Below, piece by piece: positions 46,633 through 54,491 of a DNA stretch of 64,000 bases. The notes under the pieces were generated by a model that was given only the letters and a program-made list of their open reading frames with translations, ran no database searches and was not told the origin of the DNA. Source of the stretch: Solibacillus faecavium (GTDB lineage: Bacteria > Bacillota > Bacilli > Bacillales_A > Planococcaceae). The stretch is taken from NCBI RefSeq assembly GCF_014836905.1, contig NZ_JACSPZ010000004.1, positions 62,001 to 126,000 on the forward strand, in the 5' to 3' direction. Positions within the stretch are counted from its first letter, which is position 1; the number at the start of each line of letters is the position of its first letter. The translations under genes and the position numbers were made by a program.

Positions 46633-47472
46633 CTACAATAATGAATAGACTAATTGCTGTGTATAAGAATGCTGTGGATCCTCCAGTACTTGATCCGTTA
46701 GGCCATGCTCAATAATTTCGCCATTTAGCATAACAATCGTGCGGTCTGCCAACATTCGAATAACAGCTAAATCATGTGAAACGACAATCATTGAAATATT
46801 AAATTCGCGCTGAATGGACTTAATTAAATCCAATACATCCGCCTGTACCGATAAATCGAGTCCTGTTGTTACTTCATCGAGCAATAGTAATGGCGGATTA
46901 TTCGATAGTGCCTTTGCTATTTGAATACGCTGCTGCATCCCACCGGAAAAGTTTTTAGGCGCTTCCTTACTGCGATGAAGCGGAATATTAACATGCTGTA
47001 ATAAGTCATAGCTTCTTGCTTCCATATTCCCAACATGACGATTCCCTGCGGCGATTTGTTTTTCTGCAATATTGCTTAATGATGAAAAGTCCATTTTTAA
47101 TCCAAGAATCGGATTTTGGTACACCATCCCTAGCAACATATTGCGGATCTGACGCTTCATCTGGGAAGATTCCGTAAAAATATTGACCTTGCCATCTTTA
47201 TAATCTTGCAAATAGCCTTCACCTGTTGTGACGTTTTCATCAAAATACAGGCTTTTCATGAAGGTAGATTTACCACTACCGCTTTCCCCGACAATCCCTA
47301 AAATTTCACCACGATATAAATCAAACGAAATGTCACGGCATGCATATACTGTTTTGCAAACTGGACAATAATTCTTTTCTAGCTTTGGGTTCGATTGCTG
47401 GCAATGCAAGCAACCTTCCCCATATTGTTTCGACAGATTCCGAACAGATAAAATTGGCTGTTCTACCATCAT
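46633..47472 (-). CDS. phnK: C-P lyase ABC protein PhnK with a four-cysteine insertion
   Basis: PhnK is the ABC ATPase that docks on PhnJ in the core complex. The 279-residue protein has Walker A VGESGSGKST, signature FSGGMQQRIQIAKAL and Walker B LLLLDEVTTGLD. Between the first strand and the Walker A region it carries an insertion with two CxxC pairs (CLHC and CPVC, about residues 21-40), which looks like a zinc ribbon and is absent from E. coli PhnK. The start overlaps the phnJ stop as ATGA. Assignment is firm; the metal site is inferred. Confidence 0.94.
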   Translation of the reverse strand: MMVEQPILSVRNLSKQYGEGCLHCQQSNPKLEKNYCPVCKTVYACRDISFDLYRGEILGIVGESGSGKSTFMKSLYFDENVTTGEGYLQDYKDGKVNIFTESSQMKRQIRNMLLGMVYQNPILGLKMDFSSLSNIAEKQIAAGNRHVGNMEARSYDLLQHVNIPLHRSKEAPKNFSGGMQQRIQIAKALSNNPPLLLLDEVTTGLDLSVQADVLDLIKSIQREFNISMIVVSHDLAVIRMLADRTIVMLNGEIIEHGLTDQVLEDPQHSYTQQLVYSLL

Positions 47473-48314
47473 TTTGCCCCCACCTTTTGCTGTAAAATTT
47501 CTTGCATATAGCTCGTGTCATTGCACATATAATACGTTTCACCTGTTTGTTCATCTGTTAGTTCATCTAAAAAGACGTTGGATAGACCCGTTTCTTTACA
47601 TGCCTTACCGTCAAATTGCTCGACAACAAACGGATAGTCTTCAAATGCCAATGATGCCACTTTTGTATAAGGTGGAACGGCATAAATTTTCTTTTCTCGG
47701 CCCGCTCCAAATAAAATTAATGCTTCGCTATTATGAATTTTCGGATTATCATAACGCGGAATCGGGCTTGGATTCATTACATACCGATCATTGACAAGCA
47801 CTGGGTAATCAGCACCTTGGGAAGTTTGGTTATAGCGCATAATTTGTTCAAATAACATTAAATACGCACCACTATATTCCTTTTCCGCATGATGACGCTT
47901 CGTTTTAAACTCACTGCGCTCTATTTTCCTAAGCGGCTCCGGCTCTGGCACTTGAAGTACCAGTACTTGATCTTTACGTAATGGCACTTCCGGAATTCTG
48001 TGCCTTGACTGGATGAGGCTCGCTTCCTGTGTCCGTATCGTCGTTTCAACTCCAGTCGTTTTTTCCACTAAATTTTTTATATTCACTGCGTTAACGGAAT
48101 CATCCGCACCTTGATCGATGACTTTTAACACATCCTCTTTCCCGATAAGTGCAAGCGTTAACTGAAGGCCCCCTGTACCCCACCCACGGCCAATAGGTAA
48201 CTCACGGGAAGCAAACGGTACTTGATAACCGGGTATGGAAATACCTTTTAAAATAGCGCGTCGAATTTCACGCTTCGATTGTTCATCCAATAATGCAAAC
48301 GGTAAACGACTCAT
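47469..48314 (-). CDS. phnJ: C-P lyase subunit PhnJ with an altered cysteine motif
   Basis: PhnJ is the subunit held responsible for homolytic C-P bond cleavage, a SAM-dependent radical enzyme. The body is highly conserved (LKGISIPGYQVPF, VIDQGADDSVNAV, FGAGREKKIYAVPPYTKV). In E. coli the C-terminal motif is C241-x2-C244-x21-C266-x5-C272. Here the aligned residues are C239, T242, C264 and M270: spacing is exact but the second and fourth cysteines are replaced. The codons at 47589-47591 (ACG) and 47505-47507 (ATG) leave no doubt in the reading. The gene is intact and translationally coupled to phnI and phnK. Identity is certain; activity is in question. Confidence 0.95.
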   Translation of the reverse strand: MSRLPFALLDEQSKREIRRAILKGISIPGYQVPFASRELPIGRGWGTGGLQLTLALIGKEDVLKVIDQGADDSVNAVNIKNLVEKTTGVETTIRTQEASLIQSRHRIPEVPLRKDQVLVLQVPEPEPLRKIERSEFKTKRHHAEKEYSGAYLMLFEQIMRYNQTSQGADYPVLVNDRYVMNPSPIPRYDNPKIHNSEALILFGAGREKKIYAVPPYTKVASLAFEDYPFVVEQFDGKACKETGLSNVFLDELTDEQTGETYYMCNDTSYMQEILQQKVGAK

Positions 48315-49396
48315 CGTTTCCCCTCCTTTTTAATCGTGCGCATTTGTTCTAGATTTGACTGGAATGTAACGTAATGTGGCATTTTCAAGTGAGAGATAAA
48401 GCCTGTCGATTCGATAATATCAACATGCAACAATACAAATTCCTCATCATGAATCGGTGTATTGCCCCCTGTTTCCAGTGCATGGTCAACAATCGACATC
48501 GCAATGGCCTTCGTTTCGTTCTGTCCAAAACATGCCCCATACCCAATATCGAATTCCAATACTTGCTGCTGTTCATCATCGACATTTACTGGAATAAACG
48601 ACTCTACTTCTGTCAGCTTAATAGAACCAATATAGTACTGTTCGTCTTCACCATCGATTTCCACATGGATTGGCTGCATACCGACGCGTACTTCCCCAAC
48701 ATTTGGATGTGATGCACCATATCCGCGTAACCCTGCATAACCAAGTGACGTAACAGTTCCCGTTTGTCCTCTTGTTAATGTTTGCAGTCGCTGCGATCGA
48801 TTCGTAGGAAATGATAAAGCTTTCTTTGTCACATCACTTGGTTCCTCATCATTCAGTGCAAACGTTCGAATTAACTGTTCGTCCCGTAAATAATCCATTA
48901 CTTTTGGTAATTTCTCGAGCTGAAGATCGCTCTTATCAGGTTTTTCGATGGCATTAAACTGGTCTATTTTCAGTTGCACATCTTCTTTTGTTTCTGTCAT
49001 TAGACTGAAATCTAATAGACGATGCAAATAGTCATGTGATGCCCCTAATAGCTGACCACCGGGAATATCTTTAAAACTTGAAGAGATTCTTCGCAACACA
49101 AACATATCTCTAGGATCGGTTATAGTTGAATAGTAAAGTCTCGGCAATGTGGAGCGATGGGCACGTAATAAAAATACCGCTTCCTCCTGGTTACCTTCAC
49201 TTTGCTTCATAGCGAGGGCGGCCAATTGTTCACTATACAGACTGCTTTCCGACATGATTTGGTCAAGGAAACCTCGCATCGTTCCTAGTAGTTTTTGAAC
49301 GGTAACATGCTCCCCATGCTTAATACGCTCATATTGTAAATGCTCCAACGAAGCTTCGATTGCCTCGGACCCGCCTCTAACTGCTACGTATGCCAT
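48311..49396 (-). CDS. phnI: C-P lyase subunit PhnI
   Basis: PhnI, with PhnG, H and L, couples phosphonate to the ribose of ATP. The 361-residue protein has the family hallmarks AVRGGSEAIEAS, FLLRAHRSTLPRL, KDIPGGQLLGASHDYLHRLLDF, GLRGYGASHPNVGE and the histidine-rich DEEFVLLHVDIIESTGF followed by SHLKMPHYVTFQ. It overlaps phnH at its start by 13 bases and phnJ at its end by four bases. Nothing looks degenerate. Confidence 0.96.
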   Translation of the reverse strand: MAYVAVRGGSEAIEASLEHLQYERIKHGEHVTVQKLLGTMRGFLDQIMSESSLYSEQLAALAMKQSEGNQEEAVFLLRAHRSTLPRLYYSTITDPRDMFVLRRISSSFKDIPGGQLLGASHDYLHRLLDFSLMTETKEDVQLKIDQFNAIEKPDKSDLQLEKLPKVMDYLRDEQLIRTFALNDEEPSDVTKKALSFPTNRSQRLQTLTRGQTGTVTSLGYAGLRGYGASHPNVGEVRVGMQPIHVEIDGEDEQYYIGSIKLTEVESFIPVNVDDEQQQVLEFDIGYGACFGQNETKAIAMSIVDHALETGGNTPIHDEEFVLLHVDIIESTGFISHLKMPHYVTFQSNLEQMRTIKKEGKR

Positions 49397-49965
49397 GATT
49401 GCTTCACCTCTTGAATTTTAGTAGTTCGTGGCAATGCTATAATGTCTGAATTGGAATTGATTAGAAGAACATCTATCCCCAATGGAAACTCATTATTTTT
49501 CATTTCTCTTAGTTGTAGCCATTGTTCAGGAACGTTAAGTTGCACCGCCTTTGTATGTTGAATGCCAGGCCCTTGTAAATGAACGACATTGCCTATGTGA
49601 TCTGTTATTTCATACAAAATGGTTGCCGATAGCTGTGGGTCAATAAGATTGCCTACTTTTGAATGCTGTAATGCATGCTGTGCCTGCTGTTCCGAGCAAT
49701 CTGCAGAAATAATTATGAAGTCAGCCAAATCCACAGATACTAATTTGGCACCTGTCCAAGCCCGAATTTCACTTTGGATTACTGGACATTCATTCGCGAC
49801 ATAAAAGCTCACTTCACCATCAAGCAATGTTAGACAAGCTGAAACGGTTGCTGAATATAGCCCCGTAATTTCCTGTGACGGTTCTAGCCGTTGCTGATTT
49901 CCTGGACGTGAGAAGCATTCCATTAATGAACGAAAAGTTTGCTGAGTAAAATGTACTGTTTCCAT
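49384..49965 (-). CDS. phnH: C-P lyase subunit PhnH
   Basis: PhnH is a core C-P lyase subunit that dimerises or binds PhnI. The roughly 193-residue product has FRSLMECFSRPGNQQRL near the start, LTLLDGEVSFYV and GNLIDPQLSATILYEI. Two adjacent ATG codons exist; I use the second (49965), because GGAGG is only 3 nt from the first and 6 nt from the second. It overlaps the start of phnI. Confidence 0.93.
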   Translation of the reverse strand: METVHFTQQTFRSLMECFSRPGNQQRLEPSQEITGLYSATVSACLTLLDGEVSFYVANECPVIQSEIRAWTGAKLVSVDLADFIIISADCSEQQAQHALQHSKVGNLIDPQLSATILYEITDHIGNVVHLQGPGIQHTKAVQLNVPEQWLQLREMKNNEFPLGIDVLLINSNSDIIALPRTTKIQEVKQSWHT

Positions 49966-49976
49966 CATGTGCCTCC

Positions 49977-50399
49977 TTAAAGCGACATCGTATTAAATTG
50001 AACTTTTGTTCGTTCAATCGAGCGTTTAATATTTTGCTGTTCTAGTTCCAACTCCATTTTTAATTGCTCCATAACAGGAATCCATTGTTTCGTTTCTGGG
50101 AAATCGCCTTTAAAGGCAGCATCAATTATCGCCAATGCCCTGCTTAATTCAGGTTCCATTTCACGGACTATTCCTGTTCCAAATACATTTCGGATTTTTA
50201 CTTTCGTCTCTGTAACAAGTACCTCCCCTATATAGAATAAAGACTGTTGGGCAGATTCCCTTAATTTCACCATCACGAGGCCTTCTCGTGGTGGCTGTAC
50301 TTCAACGATTTCATATGTGTTTGCAATTTGATCAGCCATTTCCAAAGCTTGTTTTCTTCCAACTTCGATTAATAATTTTGTACGTTCTGCTCTATTCAA
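49977..50399 (-). CDS. phnG: C-P lyase subunit PhnG
   Basis: PhnG is the small core subunit that works with PhnH and PhnI. The 140-residue product begins MNRAERTKLLIEVGRKQALE and keeps GLVMVKLRESAQQSLFYIGE and EPELSRALAIIDAAF. The start is TTG with GAGGGG upstream. It is the first gene of the phnG-to-phnE run on the minus strand. A -35-like TTGACA and a 6-bp dyad lie in its upstream region. Confidence 0.92.
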   Translation of the reverse strand: MNRAERTKLLIEVGRKQALEMADQIANTYEIVEVQPPREGLVMVKLRESAQQSLFYIGEVLVTETKVKIRNVFGTGIVREMEPELSRALAIIDAAFKGDFPETKQWIPVMEQLKMELELEQQNIKRSIERTKVQFNTMSL

Positions 50400-50427
50400 T
50401 TTGATCGCCCCTCTCTAACTACACCTT

Positions 50428-50455
50428 AACTTGTTGCCAAGTTGCGCAGTGTCAA
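50428..50455 (-). promoter_or_regulatory. phnG upstream dyad and -35-like element
   Basis: TTGACA (complement of 50450-50455) is followed on the minus strand by a perfect dyad with half sites AACTTG and CAAGTT around GCAA (50428-50443). The dyad sits where a regulator would block the promoter, but no clear -10 hexamer is visible 17 bp after TTGACA. PhnF is the obvious candidate; this is inference. Confidence 0.4.
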
Positions 50456-50463
50456 GGTTTCGT

Positions 50464-50489
50464 AAAAAACGTGTAAAGGCGCTTTACAC
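50464..50489 (-). terminator. Second terminator between phnF and phnG
   Basis: A perfect 8-bp stem (GTGTAAAG at 50471-50478, CTTTACAC at 50482-50489) is followed on the minus strand by GTTTTTTACG. Confidence 0.7.
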
Positions 50490-50540
50490 AACTGGCGCCA
50501 TGTAGGCATGTACTGCTAAAACAAGCGCGAAAACTATTAA

Positions 50541-50574
50541 GAAAACAGAAAGACCCCAGCATAAAATGCCGGGG
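50541..50574 (-). terminator. phnF terminator
   Basis: CCCCAGCAT (50554-50562) pairs with ATGCCGGGG (50566-50574) with one wobble; TCTTTCTGTTTTC follows on the minus strand. With the next hairpin it separates phnF from phnG by two tandem terminators. Confidence 0.75.
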
Positions 50575-50595
50575 CGTAAATTTAAAAGGTTAAAA

Positions 50596-51297
50596 TTATA
50601 TTTGAAAATAAAAGAGGTCCGTTCGGTAAATGATTTCAGTATATTCCAGCAGCACATTACGTTCTGCATCCCAGTTGTCGGATTCTACTTTTACTATGGG
50701 CACGAGCACTTCACAATTCAGCATCTCCCGTTCAATTTCATTTACATATTGCACGGAAAGCTGAGAAAACGTACTCCGAAACTCATTTACACCAAAACGT
50801 TGATAGAACTGATACATCGATACTAACCGGCTATCAATTTTCTTTATTTCCGGCATATTGCTAATGACAACATACGAGCGATGAATGGCTGCTGGTTCAT
50901 CATCGATATAACGCAATCGTTCAACTAAATAAAGTGGCTCCTGTCCTATATCAGCTTTTGTATAGATGGCATGATCCTGTGCCACACGCTCAAATTTTGT
51001 CAGCTTCGATTTATAATTGGCTGTTTGACTTTTCATTTTTTCACTGAAGCTAATATTACCAGTCATCACAACATCCAGTGGTTTTTGCTGATGTTTAATA
51101 AATCTGCCAACACCTTTTCTTGAGTATACAAGACCCATTTTCTCCAATAATGTATACACATTTCGCACTTTAATTCGAGGGATATCAAATTGTTCTACTA
51201 ATTGATATTCACTCGGTAACTTGTACTCAATATGAAATTTTGTAGCTGAAATTGTTTGCAGCAAATAATCTTTTAACATTAGTTCCTGCTTGTCCAT
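50596..51297 (-). CDS. phnF: GntR/HutC-family regulator PhnF
   Basis: The product has an N-terminal winged helix (about 5-70; KLPSEYQLVEQFDIPRIKVR) and a C-terminal UTRA ligand-binding domain (about 90-230; PLYLVERLRYIDDEPAAIHR). PhnF-type regulators repress phn genes until a phosphonate-related signal appears. The open frame begins 3 codons upstream at GTG, but I choose the ATG of MDKQELMLKD (51297), 5 nt after AGAGGTGG. An 18-bp perfect palindrome overlaps that ribosome site. It is the only regulator in the phn locus. Confidence 0.88.
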   Translation of the reverse strand: MDKQELMLKDYLLQTISATKFHIEYKLPSEYQLVEQFDIPRIKVRNVYTLLEKMGLVYSRKGVGRFIKHQQKPLDVVMTGNISFSEKMKSQTANYKSKLTKFERVAQDHAIYTKADIGQEPLYLVERLRYIDDEPAAIHRSYVVISNMPEIKKIDSRLVSMYQFYQRFGVNEFRSTFSQLSVQYVNEIEREMLNCEVLVPIVKVESDNWDAERNVLLEYTEIIYRTDLFYFQI

Positions 51298-51304
51298 AAA
51301 AACC

Positions 51305-51333
51305 ACCTCTTTATAAAGAGGTTACAGAGTAAC
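51305..51333. promoter_or_regulatory. phnF operator-like palindromes
   Basis: ACCTCTTTATAAAGAGGT (51305-51322) is an 18-bp perfect palindrome overlapping the phnF ribosome site. It abuts a second dyad, GTTAC-AGA-GTAAC (51321-51333). Their location suggests autoregulation by PhnF or occlusion of translation. No identical copy was seen upstream of phnG. Confidence 0.5.
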
Positions 51334-51399
51334 TATTAATGTTTTATTAGTATTGTGTGAATAATTGTAAAGTTATGTAATCTTATAACAAGAATGCAA

Positions 51400-51428
51400 T
51401 AGACTTATATTTTAGTTTTTAGTAAAAT
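51400..51428 (+). promoter_or_regulatory. Plus-strand promoter upstream of a hairpin leader
   Basis: TAGACT (51400-51405) and TAAAAT (51423-51428) are 17 bp apart. Transcription from here would run into the hairpin at 51480-51518 and then the exported-protein gene at 51566. Confidence 0.45.
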
Positions 51429-51479
51429 GTAGACAGAGGCATGTCGGATCTATAGAATCGTGATTTTAAAAGTAATTGC

Positions 51480-51528
51480 AAAGCTATGCAACTACAGGAA
51501 ACTGTTTTGCATAGCTTTTAATTTTAAC
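51480..51528 (+). terminator. Leader terminator or attenuator
   Basis: A perfect 12-bp stem (AAAGCTATGCAA at 51480-51491, TTGCATAGCTTT at 51507-51518) is followed by TTAATTTTAA on the plus strand. No plus-strand gene precedes it, so it ends a roughly 90-nt leader or small RNA that starts near 51435. Confidence 0.55.
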
Positions 51529-51565
51529 CTGTATTACTGTAGCCGCAATGGAGGGGAATAACACA

Positions 51566-52015
51566 TTGAAAAATGTAAATCGTTTATTTGTAATTATCGG
51601 TATTATTATTGTAATTATTATCGGTCGCTTTTTCTTGGCGCAAAATGAAGTAATTGAAATTCCTACTGTAACAGTAGTGACAAATGATCAGATAATTGAT
51701 TCGGTGCGTGGAAGCTACTGCTGGCATTCTGCTGGGGATGCTACATGTGTTGATAGTGCCGCGCCACACGAAATGGTACAAGGATCGGATATGTCTTATA
51801 TAAAAGTCCAACCGAATGAAGAGATTGAATTCAAGTACGATCAGCGTATGACAAGTATTTCAATTCAGCAGTGGCTAGAAGGCCATAATTATGAGGAAAT
51901 TGCAACGACCGCCCGTTTTAATGCACCAAGCGAAAAAGGTTTATATATTATCGCAGGCTTGGCTCGGTTCAATAATGGGGATGTTAGTGATACGATTGTA
52001 ATAGAAGTTGAATAA
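51566..52015 (+). CDS. Membrane-anchored extracytoplasmic protein of unknown function
   Basis: The 149-residue product has an N-terminal transmembrane anchor (about 5-26, rich in Ile) and a beta-rich extracytoplasmic domain. It carries a motif GSYCWHSAGDATCVDSAAP with two cysteines (likely a disulphide) that I have the impression recurs in Bacillales hypothetical proteins. I start at the TTG of MKNVNRLFVI because GGAGGGG lies 9 nt upstream; an upstream ATG has that sequence inside it. The C-terminal half (FNAPSEKGLYIIAGLARFNNG) resembles an Ig-like beta sandwich. No function is assigned. Confidence 0.75.
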   Translation: MKNVNRLFVIIGIIIVIIIGRFFLAQNEVIEIPTVTVVTNDQIIDSVRGSYCWHSAGDATCVDSAAPHEMVQGSDMSYIKVQPNEEIEFKYDQRMTSISIQQWLEGHNYEEIATTARFNAPSEKGLYIIAGLARFNNGDVSDTIVIEVE

Positions 52016-52066
52016 TTGTACTTTGCCCGAATGAAAAAGTCCGCCTTAAATAGTAGAAAAATTAAA

Positions 52067-52198
52067 GAAGCTGGGACATAAGTAGAAATTTCTTTGTAAA
52101 AAGGAAATACTCTTATTAAGAAATCAATTCTGGTAGAAGCAGAAAACTATCTATTTTTTCTTTAAAAAAATAGATAGTTTTCGTTTTGTCCCAGCCTC
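52067..52198. repeat. GCTGGGACA-type bidirectional terminator element
   Basis: Outer inverted repeats GCTGGGACA (52070-52078) and TGTCCCAGC (52187-52195) enclose an inner perfect AT-rich hairpin (52141-52158 with 52164-52182). The element lies between the convergent exported-protein and chemoreceptor genes. GAGGCTGGGACA-like boxes recur at gene ends in Firmicutes such as staphylococci and listeriae, so this is probably one copy of a dispersed family; copy number here needs the genome. Confidence 0.6.
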
Positions 52199-52207
52199 TC
52201 TATTTGC

Positions 52208-53689
52208 TTATCGTTGTTTTGTAATTTCAATTAAATCCTGTTGTAATTGCTGTAGTTCTTGACTAGCTTTTGAAATGGCTTTCATCATTTCATGTTCTTC
52301 ATGAATAGAAGTAGCGATTTCCTGCGTCATTGCTGCATTTTCTTCCGATATGGCAGATAAACTTTCTATTTGACTCATGGCTTCTGCGACCATACCGTTT
52401 GTATTTGTAATAGTCTGCATATCCTCAGTTAATTTCTTTTGAATTTCATCAAAAGATTGCTTCATCCCATTAAACGATACTGAAATGTGATTTAAAGTTT
52501 CCACACTTGAATGCACTGCATCCTTCCCCTCATATGCTTTTAACCGAGCAGTCGTCGCGCGCTGAAGAAGTTGCTTTGTTACCTCTGTAATGTTCATGGC
52601 GATTTCCGCACTTTCACCGGCCAACTTTTTCACTTCATCTGCTACAACCGCAAACCCCTTCCCATGTTCACCTGCTCTTGCAGCTTCTATAGAGGCATTC
52701 AAAGATAATAAGTTTGTTTGGTCTGCAATTGCTTTAATACCGTTTAGTAGTTCATTTACTTTTGACAGACTTTCCTGCATATCGTCAATCGTTATTGTCG
52801 TCAAGTCAATGGATTCACTTAGCGTATCCATACCATTCGCTACTTCATGCACTTGCTTCCAACTATGTTCTATAGCGACTTGTACTTTAGTTGATTCCTC
52901 TACAGTCAATTCAGATGATTGTTTTGTATTTTGCATATTTTGATGGGACAAAACCATTTGTTCATTGATTTTCTGAATCATTTCTGCCTCGCTATGAATA
53001 GCGGCTGCCATCTGATCCGAAGACTGTAACATCGTTTCACTTGCTACATTCAATGTATGTACATTTTCATTCACATGTATAATATTTTGTGCTAATTGCA
53101 CGGAACCATCATCAATTTTATGCATGATCGATGTTAAATTTTCTAATAGTGCATTTGCTTCTTTTTCTTTTGCCTGTGCATCCTTCACTAATTTATTGCC
53201 CCACTTAGTTAATCGGTAAAGCATATAATTGATACCATTAACAATAGAGAAAACTGTTATAAAAATTGGAATGCTTGCATTGTCTCCTAATAACTTCACG
53301 GGCGCAATGATGTACAACAACAAATATAGACTAGTTGTAATACTCCAAAATGTTAGTATTAGTCGCTCATTGAAATACATGGCGGCCATAATAAATGTTA
53401 TAAATAAAATATAGTGTTTATTGATAGCGAATCCATCCAGGTAAAATAATAGAATAGTCACTATTGCCGGGAGTAGCGAGAATATTAATCCTTTTGCAAA
53501 GTAAGATATGTTTAAAAAATATGTTACCGACGATATTAAAATCACACTGCCTCCCGCTATAAGGAATGGGATGGAATGATTTAATCCATTTTTATAAATA
53601 AGCGGAGACACTATTAATATAACTAAAATTATTGTTATAAAACAATTTAACTGATGAATCCAATTTAACTTATCGACGCTCTTTTTCAA
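52208..53689 (-). CDS. Methyl-accepting chemotaxis protein with a multi-helix membrane sensor
   Basis: The 493-residue receptor has about six hydrophobic segments in the first 165 residues with no large extracellular ligand domain and no obvious HAMP. A coiled coil and the cytoplasmic signalling domain follow. The hairpin tip [37 protein letters not shown] is conserved and contacts CheA/CheW. The start is TTG behind GGGGGATGAAAA. The membrane-embedded input suggests sensing of membrane state, energy or a hydrophobic ligand; this is inference. Confidence 0.92.
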   Translation of the reverse strand: MKKSVDKLNWIHQLNCFITIILVILIVSPLIYKNGLNHSIPFLIAGGSVILISSVTYFLNISYFAKGLIFSLLPAIVTILLFYLDGFAINKHYILFITFIMAAMYFNERLILTFWSITTSLYLLLYIIAPVKLLGDNASIPIFITVFSIVNGINYMLYRLTKWGNKLVKDAQAKEKEANALLENLTSIMHKIDDGSVQLAQNIIHVNENVHTLNVASETMLQSSDQMAAAIHSEAEMIQKINEQMVLSHQNMQNTKQSSELTVEESTKVQVAIEHSWKQVHEVANGMDTLSESIDLTTITIDDMQESLSKVNELLNGIKAIADQTNLLSLNASIEAARAGEHGKGFAVVADEVKKLAGESAEIAMNITEVTKQLLQRATTARLKAYEGKDAVHSSVETLNHISVSFNGMKQSFDEIQKKLTEDMQTITNTNGMVAEAMSQIESLSAISEENAAMTQEIATSIHEEHEMMKAISKASQELQQLQQDLIEITKQR

Positions 53690-53821
53690 TTTTCATCCCC
53701 CTAGGATTTTAAGACTATGCCATTATTGTCTTGTAGGAATATTTTACAATTCACAACTTCAAAATTCAATCAATATTTTTACATTTAATGGATTTATTAG
53801 AAATTCAATATTTTCAACAAA

Positions 53822-53857
53822 ACAAAAAGAAGCACGACGATTTTTTTCGTGTGCTTC
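53822..53857 (-). terminator. kyn operon terminator
   Basis: GAAGCAC (53829-53835) and GTGCTTC (53851-53857), with further inner pairing, are followed on the minus strand by TTTTTGTTTTG, 10 bp after the kynB stop. Confidence 0.75.
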
Positions 53858-53866
53858 TCTCTATTA

Positions 53867-54481
53867 TCATTTCTTCCGTATTACAGCCCGTACCGGTGAC
53901 CCGTCAGCGCCTTCTATTTTTAACGGTAATGCAATTAAATCATAGAGCCCGGGCGTTACTTCACTTAAATCCAGCCCCTCTAAAATATGTATTCCATTTT
54001 CATAGAGTGCATGATGGGCTGATACTTCCTTACTATCTAAAGGATCAACAGAAGGATTATCCACACCGAGTAAAATAACACCGCGCTCCTTTAAAAAGGA
54101 TGCTGCATCTGGAGAAATAACTGGTATCTTTTCCGGAAATTGTTTGGAAGATTGACTCACCATTTTCAACAGCACACGCTTTGCTCCAAGAAAATCAATG
54201 GATGATAGCATTTCAACTGTAATGACTTCTTCTCCGACACAAGATACAATATAACAATCGCCAATATAAGTATTGATGTCTAATTGTTCGATTGTCTCAG
54301 CCTCACTATTAAAATGAAAAGGCGCATCTACATGTGTACCGGTATGCAAGGAAGTTGTTATTCTCCCAATATTGACCGAGCCCGTCTGCTGCTTTGTATA
54401 CCCAACTTCAAACGAAAACGGCGTATCCCCCGGCCAGTTCGGCATCCCTTTTTTCATCGTTTGTGTAATATCAATCCACAT
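53867..54481 (-). CDS. kynB: Kynurenine formamidase KynB
   Basis: KynB hydrolyses N-formylkynurenine to kynurenine. The 204-residue cyclase-fold enzyme has the metal motif HTGTHVDAPFHF, WPGDTPF near the start, and LLGVDNPSVDPLDSKEVSAHH. These match bacterial arylformamidases. It is the last gene of kynU-kynA-transporter-kynB, 10 bp after the transporter. The ribosome site is AGAGGTG. Confidence 0.95.
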   Translation of the reverse strand: MWIDITQTMKKGMPNWPGDTPFSFEVGYTKQQTGSVNIGRITTSLHTGTHVDAPFHFNSEAETIEQLDINTYIGDCYIVSCVGEEVITVEMLSSIDFLGAKRVLLKMVSQSSKQFPEKIPVISPDAASFLKERGVILLGVDNPSVDPLDSKEVSAHHALYENGIHILEGLDLSEVTPGLYDLIALPLKIEGADGSPVRAVIRKK

Positions 54482-54491
54482 AGCAGCACCT

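Noticed and set aside
50484-50669. 61-codon frame between phnF and phnG with a hydrophobic end
   Set aside because: It lies half inside phnF and contains the phnF terminator; a 30-residue membrane peptide starting within it has no ribosome site.
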